A stretch of DNA of 7,851 nt from Gammaproteobacteria bacterium RIFCSPHIGHO2_02_FULL_42_13 (GTDB lineage Bacteria; Pseudomonadota; Gammaproteobacteria; UBA12402), in NCBI GenBank assembly GCA_001801405.1, contig MGXQ01000066.1, positions 7,372-15,222 of the forward strand, in the 5' to 3' direction. Below, piece after piece: positions 1 to 5,856 of the stretch. Made by a program: the position numbers and the translations under genes. Numbering within the stretch: position 1 is the stretch's first letter; every line of letters starts with the position of its first letter. The notes under the pieces were generated by a model. That model did not search any database, was not told the origin of the DNA, and saw only the letters and a program-made list of their open reading frames with translations.

Positions 1-1202
1 TGAGCGCATCACCCAAAAAAACGTCGGACATACTTAAAATAGGCGACATTGTTTATCTATCTCCAACATCCGATAACAACTGGCGATTAAATCAACTCCC
101 CGCTGCAGAAGCGGCAACGATTACCATTGACCCGCATGATGGCAGCATGCTCGCTCTCACCGGCGGATTTAATTATTTTAAAAGTAAATTTAACCGCGCC
201 ATTCAAGCCGAGCGGCAACCCGGTTCTAGCTTCAAACCATTTATTTATTCGGCCGCGCTAGAAAAAGGCTTTACGCTTGCGACCATTGTCAATGACGCAC
301 CCATTGCCATTGCAGATAATGGCAGTGCCGACACATTATGGCGCCCTGAAAACGATACAGAAAACTTTTCCGGCCCCATTCGCACGCGCATTGCATTGAT
401 TAACTCGCGCAACTTAGCCTCCATTCGCGTATTACAATTAATTGGCATTCCATATGCCATCGATTATGCAACCCGTTTTGGATTTCAAAAAGAACAGCTG
501 CCCGAAAGTTTATCGCTAGCATTAGGCACGGCCAACGTCACGCTCTTGCAAATGGCTGAGGCGTATGCGGTTTTTGCAAATGGCGGATATCGCATCAATA
601 CTTATTTTTTTGATCGTATTGTAAATACCAAAAATAAAATTATTTATAAGACCGCGCCAATTGTTGCCGGCGATCCGATAGCAATTGACGATCACACAAA
701 AAATATTGCACCACGCGTGATTACACCGCAAAACGCGTATCTCATCACATCTGCACTGCGCGACGTTATTCAACATGGCACTGGCAGAGGTGCATTAGTA
801 TTACAACGCACCGACCTAGCGGGCAAAACCGGCACGACCAATGATAAACGCGACGCTTGGTTCTGCGGATTTAATAGTAATATGGTATCCATTGCCTGGA
901 TTGGTTTCGATCAGCAACATTCTTTATATGAATACGCATCTAAAGCCGCTTTGCCACTATGGGTTGATTTTATGGCACCCTCTCTAAAAGATAAACCCTA
1001 TGCCACCATGCCACAACCCAATGACATCACCACCGTACGCATCGACAGTAAATCCGGTTTATTAGCACCACCAAATGATCCAAATGCAATCTTTGAAAAA
1101 TTTAGAACAGAAGATATCCCCACCGAAAAAGATACCGACCAAGCTGCCACGGCACCAGGCAGTGCTGATGATACACCGGCGAATATGAATGATTTATATT
1201 AA
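1..1202 (+). CDS. mrcA: Penicillin-binding protein 1A, C-terminal part (5' end outside window)
   Basis: Bifunctional class A PBP; glycosyltransferase/transpeptidase that polymerises and crosslinks peptidoglycan in the periplasm, anchored in the inner membrane. Only the C-terminal part is here. The frame is open from base 3 to the left edge, so the ATG at 147 is internal and not a start. The first ~45 codons (ILKIGDIVYL...) resemble the end of the OB-like domain of PBP1A. The transpeptidase domain follows, with all three active-site motifs: SSFK (catalytic Ser at 225-227, Lys at 234-236) in the PGSSFKP context, SRN (405-413) and KTGTT (from 825). The motif order, DAWFCGF and AWIGFD match E. 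coli PBP1A as I recall it. The membrane anchor and glycosyltransferase domain would lie upstream of the window. The protein ends in an Asp/Ala-rich tail. The gene is convergent with ygfA, with a repeat cluster between them. PBP1A is favoured over PBP1B/1C by the segment order, which is an inference. Confidence 0.95.
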   Translation, partial: SASPKKTSDILKIGDIVYLSPTSDNNWRLNQLPAAEAATITIDPHDGSMLALTGGFNYFKSKFNRAIQAERQPGSSFKPFIYSAALEKGFTLATIVNDAPIAIADNGSADTLWRPENDTENFSGPIRTRIALINSRNLASIRVLQLIGIPYAIDYATRFGFQKEQLPESLSLALGTANVTLLQMAEAYAVFANGGYRINTYFFDRIVNTKNKIIYKTAPIVAGDPIAIDDHTKNIAPRVITPQNAYLITSALRDVIQHGTGRGALVLQRTDLAGKTGTTNDKRDAWFCGFNSNMVSIAWIGFDQQHSLYEYASKAALPLWVDFMAPSLKDKPYATMPQPNDITTVRIDSKSGLLAPPNDPNAIFEKFRTEDIPTEKDTDQAATAPGSADDTPANMNDLY

Positions 1203-1210
1203 TTAAGCTC

Positions 1211-1308
1211 AGCCGGCGTAGCCCGCATGGAGCGAAGCGAAATGCGGGGAACAATAAAAAGCCAGCGTAGCCCGTATGGAGCGAAGCGAAATGCGGGGAA
1301 TAATAAAA
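1211..1308. repeat. Two tandem copies of a 49-bp palindromic repeat
   Basis: Two head-to-tail 49-bp units (1211-1259 and 1260-1308) are identical at 46 of 49 positions by eye. Each carries an imperfect hairpin whose arms in copy 1 are CCCGCAT and ATGCGGG around the core GGAGCGAAGCGAA. Copy 2 has one arm change (CCCGTAT), which leaves a G-U pair in one RNA strand. The layout, a GC-rich palindrome between convergent genes in AT-rich surroundings, is that of REP-like elements. No T-run follows either hairpin on the plus strand, so a role as the mrcA terminator is not evident. Confidence 0.8.
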
Positions 1309-1317
1309 AGAAGCACG

Positions 1318-1405
1318 GTAGGTTGGGCTAAATAAAATGTAGGTTGGCGCTGAGCGAAGCGAAGCCCAACGGGAATAGTTTGTTGGGCCTCACGACCCAA
1401 CCTAC
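1318..1405. repeat. 88-bp composite palindromic element (GTAGGTTGGG ... CCCAACCTAC)
   Basis: A perfect 10-bp inverted repeat, GTAGGTTGGG at 1318-1327 and CCCAACCTAC at 1396-1405, encloses two smaller palindromes. The first (1339-1370) has GTTGG/CCAAC arms around GAGCGAAGCGAA, the same 12-base core as in the tandem repeat just upstream. The second (1382-1401) has arms GTTGGG and CCCAAC. The right end lies 10 bp past the ygfA stop codon. It is probably a dispersed REP-like or small non-autonomous element. I see no flanking target duplication and no encoded transposase. Confidence 0.7.
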
Positions 1406-1415
1406 GTTCTAAAAA

Positions 1416-1976
1416 TTAATATATAATTTCTTCTTCGGTAATAACAAAATCAAGTGGCACGTCCCAGTGTTCATTGGGCACGAGGTCAACTTCTTGAAAG
1501 GAATACGCTAAACCGCATAACGTTGGACGAGAATCAGATTGTGCAAATGTGCGATCGTAAAACCCCGCGCCTGTGCCCAAGCGATGTTGCTGGCGATCAA
1601 ACGCAACCAACGGCGTCAACACTAAATCTAAATCATTAAGCGCCGCAATACGATCGGATGAAGGAATAGGCTCTAAAATACCCAACTTATTTTTTTTTAA
1701 CGTATCGCCAAATGCATATTCCACAAATGATAAATGTTTTCCGGTTAACACCGGCAGATAACAGATTTTATCGGCATCCCATATCGCACGAATAATACGG
1801 TGTGTATCCACTTCAGCTTGATATTGAATATAACAAGCTATCCGCTGACTGGTCTGAAAAATTTCTGATTCAATAAGTTTCTGTGTGATTTTTTCGGCGA
1901 CCGTTTGTTGATCTTTTTTAGAAAGTTTCTTTCGCTCTGCGCGCATCAATTTGCGAAGATTGTCACGAACACTCAT
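1416..1976 (-). CDS. ygfA: 5-formyltetrahydrofolate cyclo-ligase (5,10-methenyl-THF synthetase)
   Basis: Cytosolic enzyme that uses ATP to convert 5-formyl-THF into 5,10-methenyl-THF, returning this storage/inhibitory folate to the one-carbon pool. The 186-residue product has the usual length for the family. The signature near the C-terminus reads RLGTGAGFYDR (E. coli: RLGMGGGFYDR as I recall), the conserved nucleotide-binding Gly-rich loop. Other family segments include a basic N-terminus (RAERKKLS), YQAEVDTH, LGILEP and DLVLTPLVAFD. The ATG at 1976 is preceded by a weak GGAT about five bases upstream. The gene lies about 100 bases after 6S RNA on the same strand, the same neighbourhood as in E. 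coli, where ygfA is cotranscribed with ssrS; cotranscription is likely here too. Downstream are repeats without an obvious U-run terminator. Confidence 0.95.
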   Translation of the reverse strand: MSVRDNLRKLMRAERKKLSKKDQQTVAEKITQKLIESEIFQTSQRIACYIQYQAEVDTHRIIRAIWDADKICYLPVLTGKHLSFVEYAFGDTLKKNKLGILEPIPSSDRIAALNDLDLVLTPLVAFDRQQHRLGTGAGFYDRTFAQSDSRPTLCGLAYSFQEVDLVPNEHWDVPLDFVITEEEIIY

Positions 1977-1988
1977 AGAAATCCAAAC

Positions 1989-2066
1989 AAAAAGATATGT
2001 AGCTATTCACCGCAAAACCTAAAACACGGAGAACGTTCAGATTTTGGACGTTCCTGTGCCGAATAG
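1989..2066 (-). other. Structured spacer/leader between 6S RNA and ygfA
   Basis: On the minus strand an outer stem CTATTC (2066-2061) / GAATAG (2008-2003) encloses an inner hairpin whose arms are GAACGT (2053-2048) and ACGTTC (2036-2031). The inner stem extends by a G-U pair and, past a small internal loop, by CAC/GTG. Five T residues follow at 1993-1989, just before the ygfA ribosome binding region. It could be a terminator or attenuator between 6S RNA and ygfA, or a processing site. The structure was drawn by eye and its function is inferred. Confidence 0.4.
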
Positions 2067-2074
2067 TCACAAAA

Positions 2075-2255
2075 ATATCTGCTAACTTTGGCAGGTAACT
2101 ACGAACATGAACCCTAAACTTAAAGTGGGATCCATAATACTTCGCCCAGGCATTTTACGTATTGTAACTTGCACAAAATGCAAAGTAGTGACAGTTCCCT
2201 TAGGGTTAGCAGTATCGGCTCATGTGTAAATTACCCGCCAAGTTAACAGATATCT
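2075..2255 (-). ncRNA. ssrS: 6S RNA
   Basis: About 181 nt, close to the 184 nt of E. coli 6S RNA, which binds sigma70-RNA polymerase as a promoter mimic and lowers transcription in stationary phase. The two ends form a long closing stem: the 5' arm (about 2254-2232, beginning ATATCTGTTAACTT) pairs with the 3' arm (about 2098-2075, ending AGCAGATAT), with one bulge and a few G-U pairs. The conserved GAGCCGATA lies at 2221-2213, on the 5' side of the central bubble, as in E. coli. Beyond the bubble AACCCTAA (2207-2200) pairs perfectly with TTAGGGTT (2117-2110). An apical stem is formed by GCATTTT (2181-2175) and AAAATGC (2156-2150). The position between zapA and ygfA is the classic one. Five T residues overlap or directly follow the 3' end. 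Exact ends are inferred from the stem and the promoter. Confidence 0.93.
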
Positions 2256-2263
2256 ACAAACTC

Positions 2264-2294
2264 ATTATAACTCTTCTTGCTCGGTGATAGTCAA
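2264..2294 (-). promoter_or_regulatory. Sigma70-type promoter of 6S RNA, inside the 3' end of zapA
   Basis: On the minus strand a perfect TATAAT (2269-2264) overlaps the zapA stop codon (TAA, 2267-2265). TTGACT (2294-2289) lies 19 bases upstream. Seven to ten bases downstream of the -10 box is the predicted 5' end of 6S RNA (about 2257-2254), where the closing stem begins. The spacer is two bases longer than the optimum, but the fit of start and stem makes this a convincing promoter. Confidence 0.75.
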
Positions 2295-2573
2295 GGCTTC
2301 TTCTATTTTTTTCTGCATATCACGAATACGTTCCGCCATCACGCCGACCCATTTGTTTTCTTTGCGGCCAGTAGTTAATAATTCATGTGTTACGTTTAAC
2401 GCAGTCATGATTGCAATACGATCAACACCGATAACTTTTCCGCTATCGCGTATTTCGCGCATATGTTGATCTAAATAAACCGCCGCATCCTGCAGCTCTT
2501 GCGCCATATCAACAGGACATTTTACTTGGTAACTTTTGTCTAATATGCGCACTGAAATTTGGTGATCCATCAT
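2265..2573 (-). CDS. zapA: Cell division protein ZapA
   Basis: Small FtsZ-binding protein that bundles protofilaments and stabilises the Z-ring at mid-cell; it works with ZapB. The 102 residues match the family's usual length (about 100-110). The N-terminal globular head (about 1-60: VRILDKSYQVKCP, LQDAAVYLDQHM, DRIAIMTALNVTHEL) is typical ZapA. The rest (about 65-102) is a charged helix suited to the coiled-coil dimer/tetramer. Two adjacent ATGs (2573 and 2570) can start the protein. Both overlap the stop codon of the upstream zapB-like gene, which suggests translational coupling. The stop codon overlaps the 6S RNA promoter. Confidence 0.95.
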   Translation of the reverse strand: MMDHQISVRILDKSYQVKCPVDMAQELQDAAVYLDQHMREIRDSGKVIGVDRIAIMTALNVTHELLTTGRKENKWVGVMAERIRDMQKKIEEALTITEQEEL

Positions 2574-2782
2574 TCTTCTGTACTCTCAATTGCTTTTAAT
2601 CGACCAATTAATCGTCGAATATGATGTATAGCTTTATCCGTCTTGGTCGTCACGGCGTTTCGTTCATTGAGTAATACATGTTGTTTTGTGCGTAACGCAA
2701 TATTGTCGCGCTTTAGTCGCTCAAAATTTCGTAATAACGCATCCACTTGCCGTTCAAAACGATCTAACACGGTATTTTCCAT
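2570..2782 (-). CDS. Small ZapB-like coiled-coil protein (TIGR02449-type), upstream of zapA
   Basis: A 70-residue, highly charged, almost wholly helical protein (MENTVLDRFERQVDALL...) with heptad-like spacing of Leu/Ile. It resembles the short proteins found directly before zapA in many gammaproteobacteria (TIGR02449 family). A division role beside ZapA is inferred from context and coiled-coil character; direct equivalence to E. coli ZapB is not shown. I chose the ATG at 2782, which has AGGTG about five bases upstream. An in-frame ATG at 2848 would add 22 residues, but it lies upstream of the likely -35 box (2839-2834) and would put the promoter inside the gene. Its TGA overlaps the zapA ATG, so both are almost certainly one transcript. 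Confidence 0.85.
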   Translation of the reverse strand: MENTVLDRFERQVDALLRNFERLKRDNIALRTKQHVLLNERNAVTTKTDKAIHHIRRLIGRLKAIESTEE

Positions 2783-2810
2783 GATGCACCTATCATATTT
2801 GTACACTTCT

Positions 2811-2839
2811 ATAGTATGGCGATTTTTTACTTTCGTCAA
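2811..2839 (-). promoter_or_regulatory. Sigma70-type promoter of the zapB-like/zapA operon
   Basis: On the minus strand TTGACG (2839-2834) and TACTAT (2816-2811) are separated by exactly 17 bases. Transcription would start near 2804, giving a leader of about 20 bases that contains the AGGTG ribosome binding site of the ATG at 2782. This promoter decides the start of the zapB-like gene. Confidence 0.7.
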
Positions 2840-2856
2840 TAGAATCAAGGTGTTTC

Positions 2857-2870
2857 TGTAAAGATTTACA
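2857..2870. promoter_or_regulatory. Possible operator: palindrome TGTAAA-GA-TTTACA
   Basis: A perfect inverted repeat of 6-bp half-sites with a 2-base centre lies about 18 bases upstream of the -35 box of the zapB-like/zapA promoter. Its symmetry and position would suit a dimeric regulator. AT-rich palindromes of this size also occur by chance, and I cannot name a regulator. Confidence 0.25.
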
Positions 2871-2943
2871 CTATTAGGTTAAATTTTATGACAAAATTAT
2901 TAGCTATTTTTTATCAAGGTCAACTACTGTGTATAAATAAAAA

Positions 2944-3396
2944 TCATTTTTTATCTGCTTGCTGCTCTTGCACCGCTTGTCTAAATTTAAATGGATGCTG
3001 AATGAGTAAAAACGGCGCGCGTGCAGATCCGCGATCACTCACTGTGATACTGCCATAATTTAAAAAGCGCCCTAAAATCGTTTGTTGCACCGAAATTGAT
3101 GAAATATTGGCAATAGTCGTTTCGATTGAATCTCGCGACAACCAACCCACTTTGATCAAAATACGCATGTTCGTCACAATGATTTCACTCATCGAATAAT
3201 TAATCCACGCTAAAACCGCATCAAACGCGGCAATGATCCAAGTCAGCGTTGTAAACAACCAAATATTTAATTCAACCACAAACACAACACCCAATAAAAA
3301 CCATACCACTGGCATCATAAACACAATCCAATGGCGATGTCCCGCATAAACAATTTTTTCGCCTGGAATTAGATTTTTTTCTGCGTATGTTTTCAT
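2944..3396 (-). CDS. Small membrane protein with bacterial PH-like (bPH_2/DUF304) domain
   Basis: A 150-residue protein with a short N-terminal stretch (PGEKIVYAGHRHW, typical of this family). Two hydrophobic segments (about residues 23-42 and 45-66) predict a membrane hairpin. A PH-like beta-rich domain follows (about 68-142: EIIVTNMRILIKVGWLSRDSI, ISSISVQQTILGRFLNYGSI, FKFRQAV). This is the layout of YdbS/YdbT-like membrane-flanked proteins, whose function is mostly unknown. It starts 14 bases after the parC stop with GGAGA in front of its ATG, so it is probably cotranscribed with parC. The 95 bases after its stop contain no GC-rich terminator that I can see. The family call is good; any cellular role is open. 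Confidence 0.85.
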   Translation of the reverse strand: MKTYAEKNLIPGEKIVYAGHRHWIVFMMPVVWFLLGVVFVVELNIWLFTTLTWIIAAFDAVLAWINYSMSEIIVTNMRILIKVGWLSRDSIETTIANISSISVQQTILGRFLNYGSITVSDRGSARAPFLLIQHPFKFRQAVQEQQADKK

Positions 3397-3410
3397 GGTT
3401 GTCTCCGCGC

Positions 3411-5669
3411 TTATCTCTGAACTGAAATTAATATATTACTCACCCGTTGATAACCGCGAGGTAATTTACTGCCACGACGCCCTCTCTCTCCGTAATAATG
3501 TTTTAAATCTTTTGGCTTTAACGTAACGCCGCGGTTCCCTGAAAAAATTTCTACCGATTGACCTTCAACAAAAACAGCAATCGCCACCACATATTCTTCG
3601 CCACTGGTCACGCGCGCTGTTGTAATGTGAATAATTTTATTTCCCTTCCCTTTGGGCAACACAGGCAATTCACTCACCGGAAAAATTAACAAACGCCCTT
3701 GATTCGTCACGCTGACAATATACTCTTTTTCAATATCATTGACTTTTAGCGGCGATAGCGCAACCGCGCCTGGCGGCACGCGTAACACTGCTTTACCGGC
3801 ACGATTCTTGCCCGCCAAATCGCTAAACTTTAATATAAATCCATATCCAGCACTGGAAGCCATCAAATAATGTTGCTCAGGTTTATCCATCAAAACGGAT
3901 TTAAAAATTGCACCCGGCGGCGGATTCACGCGGCTGGTAATCGGTTCGCCTTGTCCACGAGAGGATGGCAGCATGCGCGCAGATATCGAATACACGCGTC
4001 CTGTCGAATCAAAAAATATCGCCGGCTCGTTGCTCAACCCTTTCGCTGATGCGCAATATTCATCTCCATTTTTATAACTTAATGTCAGCGGATCTACGTC
4101 GTGTCCTTTGGCTGATCGAATCCACCCTTTTTGCGACAAAATAACCATCACAGGTTCGGTCGGTAATATTTCATCTTCATCAATGACTTTTGCTTCGGCT
4201 CGTTTAACAATCGGCGAGCGTCTTTTGTCCCCATAAGTTTCCGCATCTTCTGCTAACTCTTTTTTCAATAATGTTTTTAATCGGGAGGATGACGCTAATG
4301 TTTTTTGCAATTCGTCGCGCTCAGCCGCCAAAGTTTTTTGCTCTTCTCTAATTTTGATTTCTTCGAGCTTCGCCAATTGGCGCAAACGAATTTCTAAAAT
4401 AGCCTCGGCTTGTCGTTCGCTCAATTTAAATTTCGTCATCAATGCTGATTTTGGCTCATCTGATTTTCGAATAATCTTAATCACTTCGTCAATATTTAAA
4501 TAAACGATTAACAATCCGTCCAATAAATGCAATCGATCTAAAACCTTGTCGAGCCTAAATTGTAATCGTTTACGTAATGTGCTTTTTCGCCAATCCAACC
4601 ATTCATTTAAAATCATTTCTAAATTTTTTACTTGCGGACGACCATCGCAACCAATCATATTTAAATTCACACGATAGGTTTTTTCTAAATCCGTCGTCGC
4701 AAACAGATGCGCCATCAACGTATCCACATCGACACGATTAGATCTCGGCACAATAACCAAACGGGTTAAATGCTCATGATCCGATTCATCACGCAAATCG
4801 CTCACCATCGGCAGCTTTTTCGCCTGCATTTGCGCAGCAATTTGCTCTAAAAGTTTTGCACCAGATACTTGAAAAGGTAGCGCCGTAATAATGATATCGT
4901 TTTTTTCTTTTTCATAAACCGCACGCATACGAATGGTGCCATTGCCAGTACGATATATATCTATAATCTCTTTGCGCGGGGTAATAATTTCAGCGTCCGT
5001 TGGATAATCCGGCCCTAAAATATATTCACATAAATCGTTTAATTCTGCTTTTGGATTTTCCAGCAAATGAATACATGCACCCACCACTTCTTTTAAATTA
5101 TGTGGTGGAATATCCGTTGACATGCCAACCGCAATGCCCATCGTTCCATTTAATAAAACATTCGGTAAACGCGACGGCAACAATATTGGCTCTTGCAATG
5201 TACCATCAAAATTAGGCTGCCAATTAACCGTGCCTTGTTCTAACTCTTGCAATAGTACTTGCGCATACGATGACAATCGCGCTTCGGTATAACGCATAGC
5301 GGCAAATGATTTAGGATCGTCAATCGACCCCCAATTGCCTTGACCATCTACCAGTGGATAACGATACGAAAAAGATTGCGACATGAGTACCATCGCTTCG
5401 TAACACGCGCTATCGCCATGCGGATGATATTTACCTAACACATCACCAACGGTACGCGCGGATTTTTTAAACTTTGCTGAATTTTTTAACCCCAGCTCAG
5501 ACATGGCATAGATGATACGACGTTGCACGGGCTTTAATCCATCTTCAATATGCGGCAATGCGCGATCCAAAATGACATACATCGAATAATTCAAGTACGC
5601 ATTTTCTGTAAAATCTTTGACCGGCTGCGATTCGATGTCTTCGAAGTCTAATACTTGATTCTGAGTCAT
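3411..5669 (-). CDS. parC: DNA topoisomerase IV subunit A
   Basis: ParC is the DNA-cutting subunit of topoisomerase IV (ParC2ParE2), which decatenates daughter chromosomes and relaxes supercoils using ATP bound by ParE. At 752 residues it equals E. coli ParC in length and resembles it along the whole sequence. The catalytic Tyr is residue 127 in AAMRYTEARLS. The quinolone-determining region reads GKYHPHGDSACYEAM, with Ser87 and Glu91 at the positions of E. coli Ser80 and Glu84, i.e. the susceptible-type residues. The breakage-reunion core spans about 27-480, including the coiled-coil arm (HLLDGLLIVYLNIDEVIKII, around 380-460). The C-terminal beta-pinwheel (about 500-745) begins near PVMVILSQKGWIRSAKGHD and lacks a canonical GyrA box, which favours ParC over GyrA. 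GGATGAG precedes the ATG. parE is not adjacent in this window. The gene is divergent from glnA. Confidence 0.97.
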   Translation of the reverse strand: MTQNQVLDFEDIESQPVKDFTENAYLNYSMYVILDRALPHIEDGLKPVQRRIIYAMSELGLKNSAKFKKSARTVGDVLGKYHPHGDSACYEAMVLMSQSFSYRYPLVDGQGNWGSIDDPKSFAAMRYTEARLSSYAQVLLQELEQGTVNWQPNFDGTLQEPILLPSRLPNVLLNGTMGIAVGMSTDIPPHNLKEVVGACIHLLENPKAELNDLCEYILGPDYPTDAEIITPRKEIIDIYRTGNGTIRMRAVYEKEKNDIIITALPFQVSGAKLLEQIAAQMQAKKLPMVSDLRDESDHEHLTRLVIVPRSNRVDVDTLMAHLFATTDLEKTYRVNLNMIGCDGRPQVKNLEMILNEWLDWRKSTLRKRLQFRLDKVLDRLHLLDGLLIVYLNIDEVIKIIRKSDEPKSALMTKFKLSERQAEAILEIRLRQLAKLEEIKIREEQKTLAAERDELQKTLASSSRLKTLLKKELAEDAETYGDKRRSPIVKRAEAKVIDEDEILPTEPVMVILSQKGWIRSAKGHDVDPLTLSYKNGDEYCASAKGLSNEPAIFFDSTGRVYSISARMLPSSRGQGEPITSRVNPPPGAIFKSVLMDKPEQHYLMASSAGYGFILKFSDLAGKNRAGKAVLRVPPGAVALSPLKVNDIEKEYIVSVTNQGRLLIFPVSELPVLPKGKGNKIIHITTARVTSGEEYVVAIAVFVEGQSVEIFSGNRGVTLKPKDLKHYYGERGRRGSKLPRGYQRVSNILISVQR

Positions 5670-5699
5670 ATTTGCTCATCCAACTGTTTGACTATCAAT

Positions 5700-5705
5700 A
5701 TCATA
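5700..5705 (-). promoter_or_regulatory. Possible -10 box of the parC promoter
   Basis: On the minus strand TATGAT lies about 30 bases upstream of the parC ATG, giving a plausible start near 5693. The matching -35 position (TTATGC with 17-base spacing) is poor, so this call rests on the -10 hexamer and its position only. Confidence 0.3.
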
Positions 5706-5751
5706 GCGCATTTTGATTAAAAGCATAACTAACTCAACATCAATATCCGTG

Positions 5752-5769
5752 TGCAATAAAAATATTGCA
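5752..5769. promoter_or_regulatory. Inverted repeat TGCAATA-N4-TATTGCA upstream of glnA
   Basis: A perfect 7-bp inverted repeat with four A residues at the centre lies 17 bases upstream of the -35 box of the glnA promoter, in the parC-glnA divergent region. The outer TGCA half-sites resemble those of NtrC sites (TGCAC-N7-GTGCA), but the spacing is one base longer and the inner bases differ. It could be an operator for glnA. A chance AT-rich hairpin is also possible. Confidence 0.4.
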
Positions 5770-5786
5770 TTTTCTGCAAAAAAACT

Positions 5787-5814
5787 TTGACACTTTTACC
5801 AAAAGCTCTATATT
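5787..5814 (+). promoter_or_regulatory. Sigma70-type promoter of glnA
   Basis: A perfect TTGACA (5787-5792) and TATATT (5809-5814) are separated by 16 bases. Transcription would start near 5821, giving a leader of about 36 bases that holds the AAAGGA ribosome binding site eight bases before the ATG. I see no sigma54 (-24/-12) element here, unlike the main nitrogen-controlled glnA promoter of enteric bacteria. Confidence 0.75.
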
Positions 5815-5856
5815 TCTGTTTTATTGATTTAAAATTTTTACTAAAAGGACAAAAAC

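Noticed and set aside
147..149. ATG at 147 as the start of the PBP gene
   Set aside because: The frame is open upstream to base 3 and encodes PBP1A-like sequence before this Met; the gene is cut by the window edge.
1211..1308. Tandem 49-bp repeats as a CRISPR array
   Set aside because: There are only two adjoining copies, with no unique spacers between them; each unit is itself a palindrome typical of REP-like elements.
1209..1400. Minus-strand 63-codon frame between mrcA and ygfA
   Set aside because: It lies wholly in the palindromic repeat cluster; its residues are translations of repeat units.
2783..2848. N-terminal extension of the zapB-like protein to the ATG at 2848
   Set aside because: It would place the -35 and -10 boxes inside the gene; the ATG at 2782 has a ribosome site and fits the promoter and the family's length.
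2849..2943. Terminator after the PH-domain gene
   Set aside because: The stretch is AT-rich with only weak A/T pairing around the stop codon; no GC-rich stem followed by a T-run is visible on the minus strand.
5000..5215. Plus-strand 71-codon frame inside parC, and similar frames opposite mrcA, ygfA and glnA
   Set aside because: They overlap strongly supported genes, show no recognisable family and have no convincing ribosome sites.
5381..5425. Possible quinolone-resistance changes in the ParC QRDR
   Set aside because: Ser87 and Glu91 are the unmutated residues at the two main resistance positions, so nothing suggests resistance.
5787..5810. Sigma54 promoter for glnA
   Set aside because: No GG at -24 and GC at -12 with the correct spacing was found; the sequence fits sigma70 with a perfect TTGACA.
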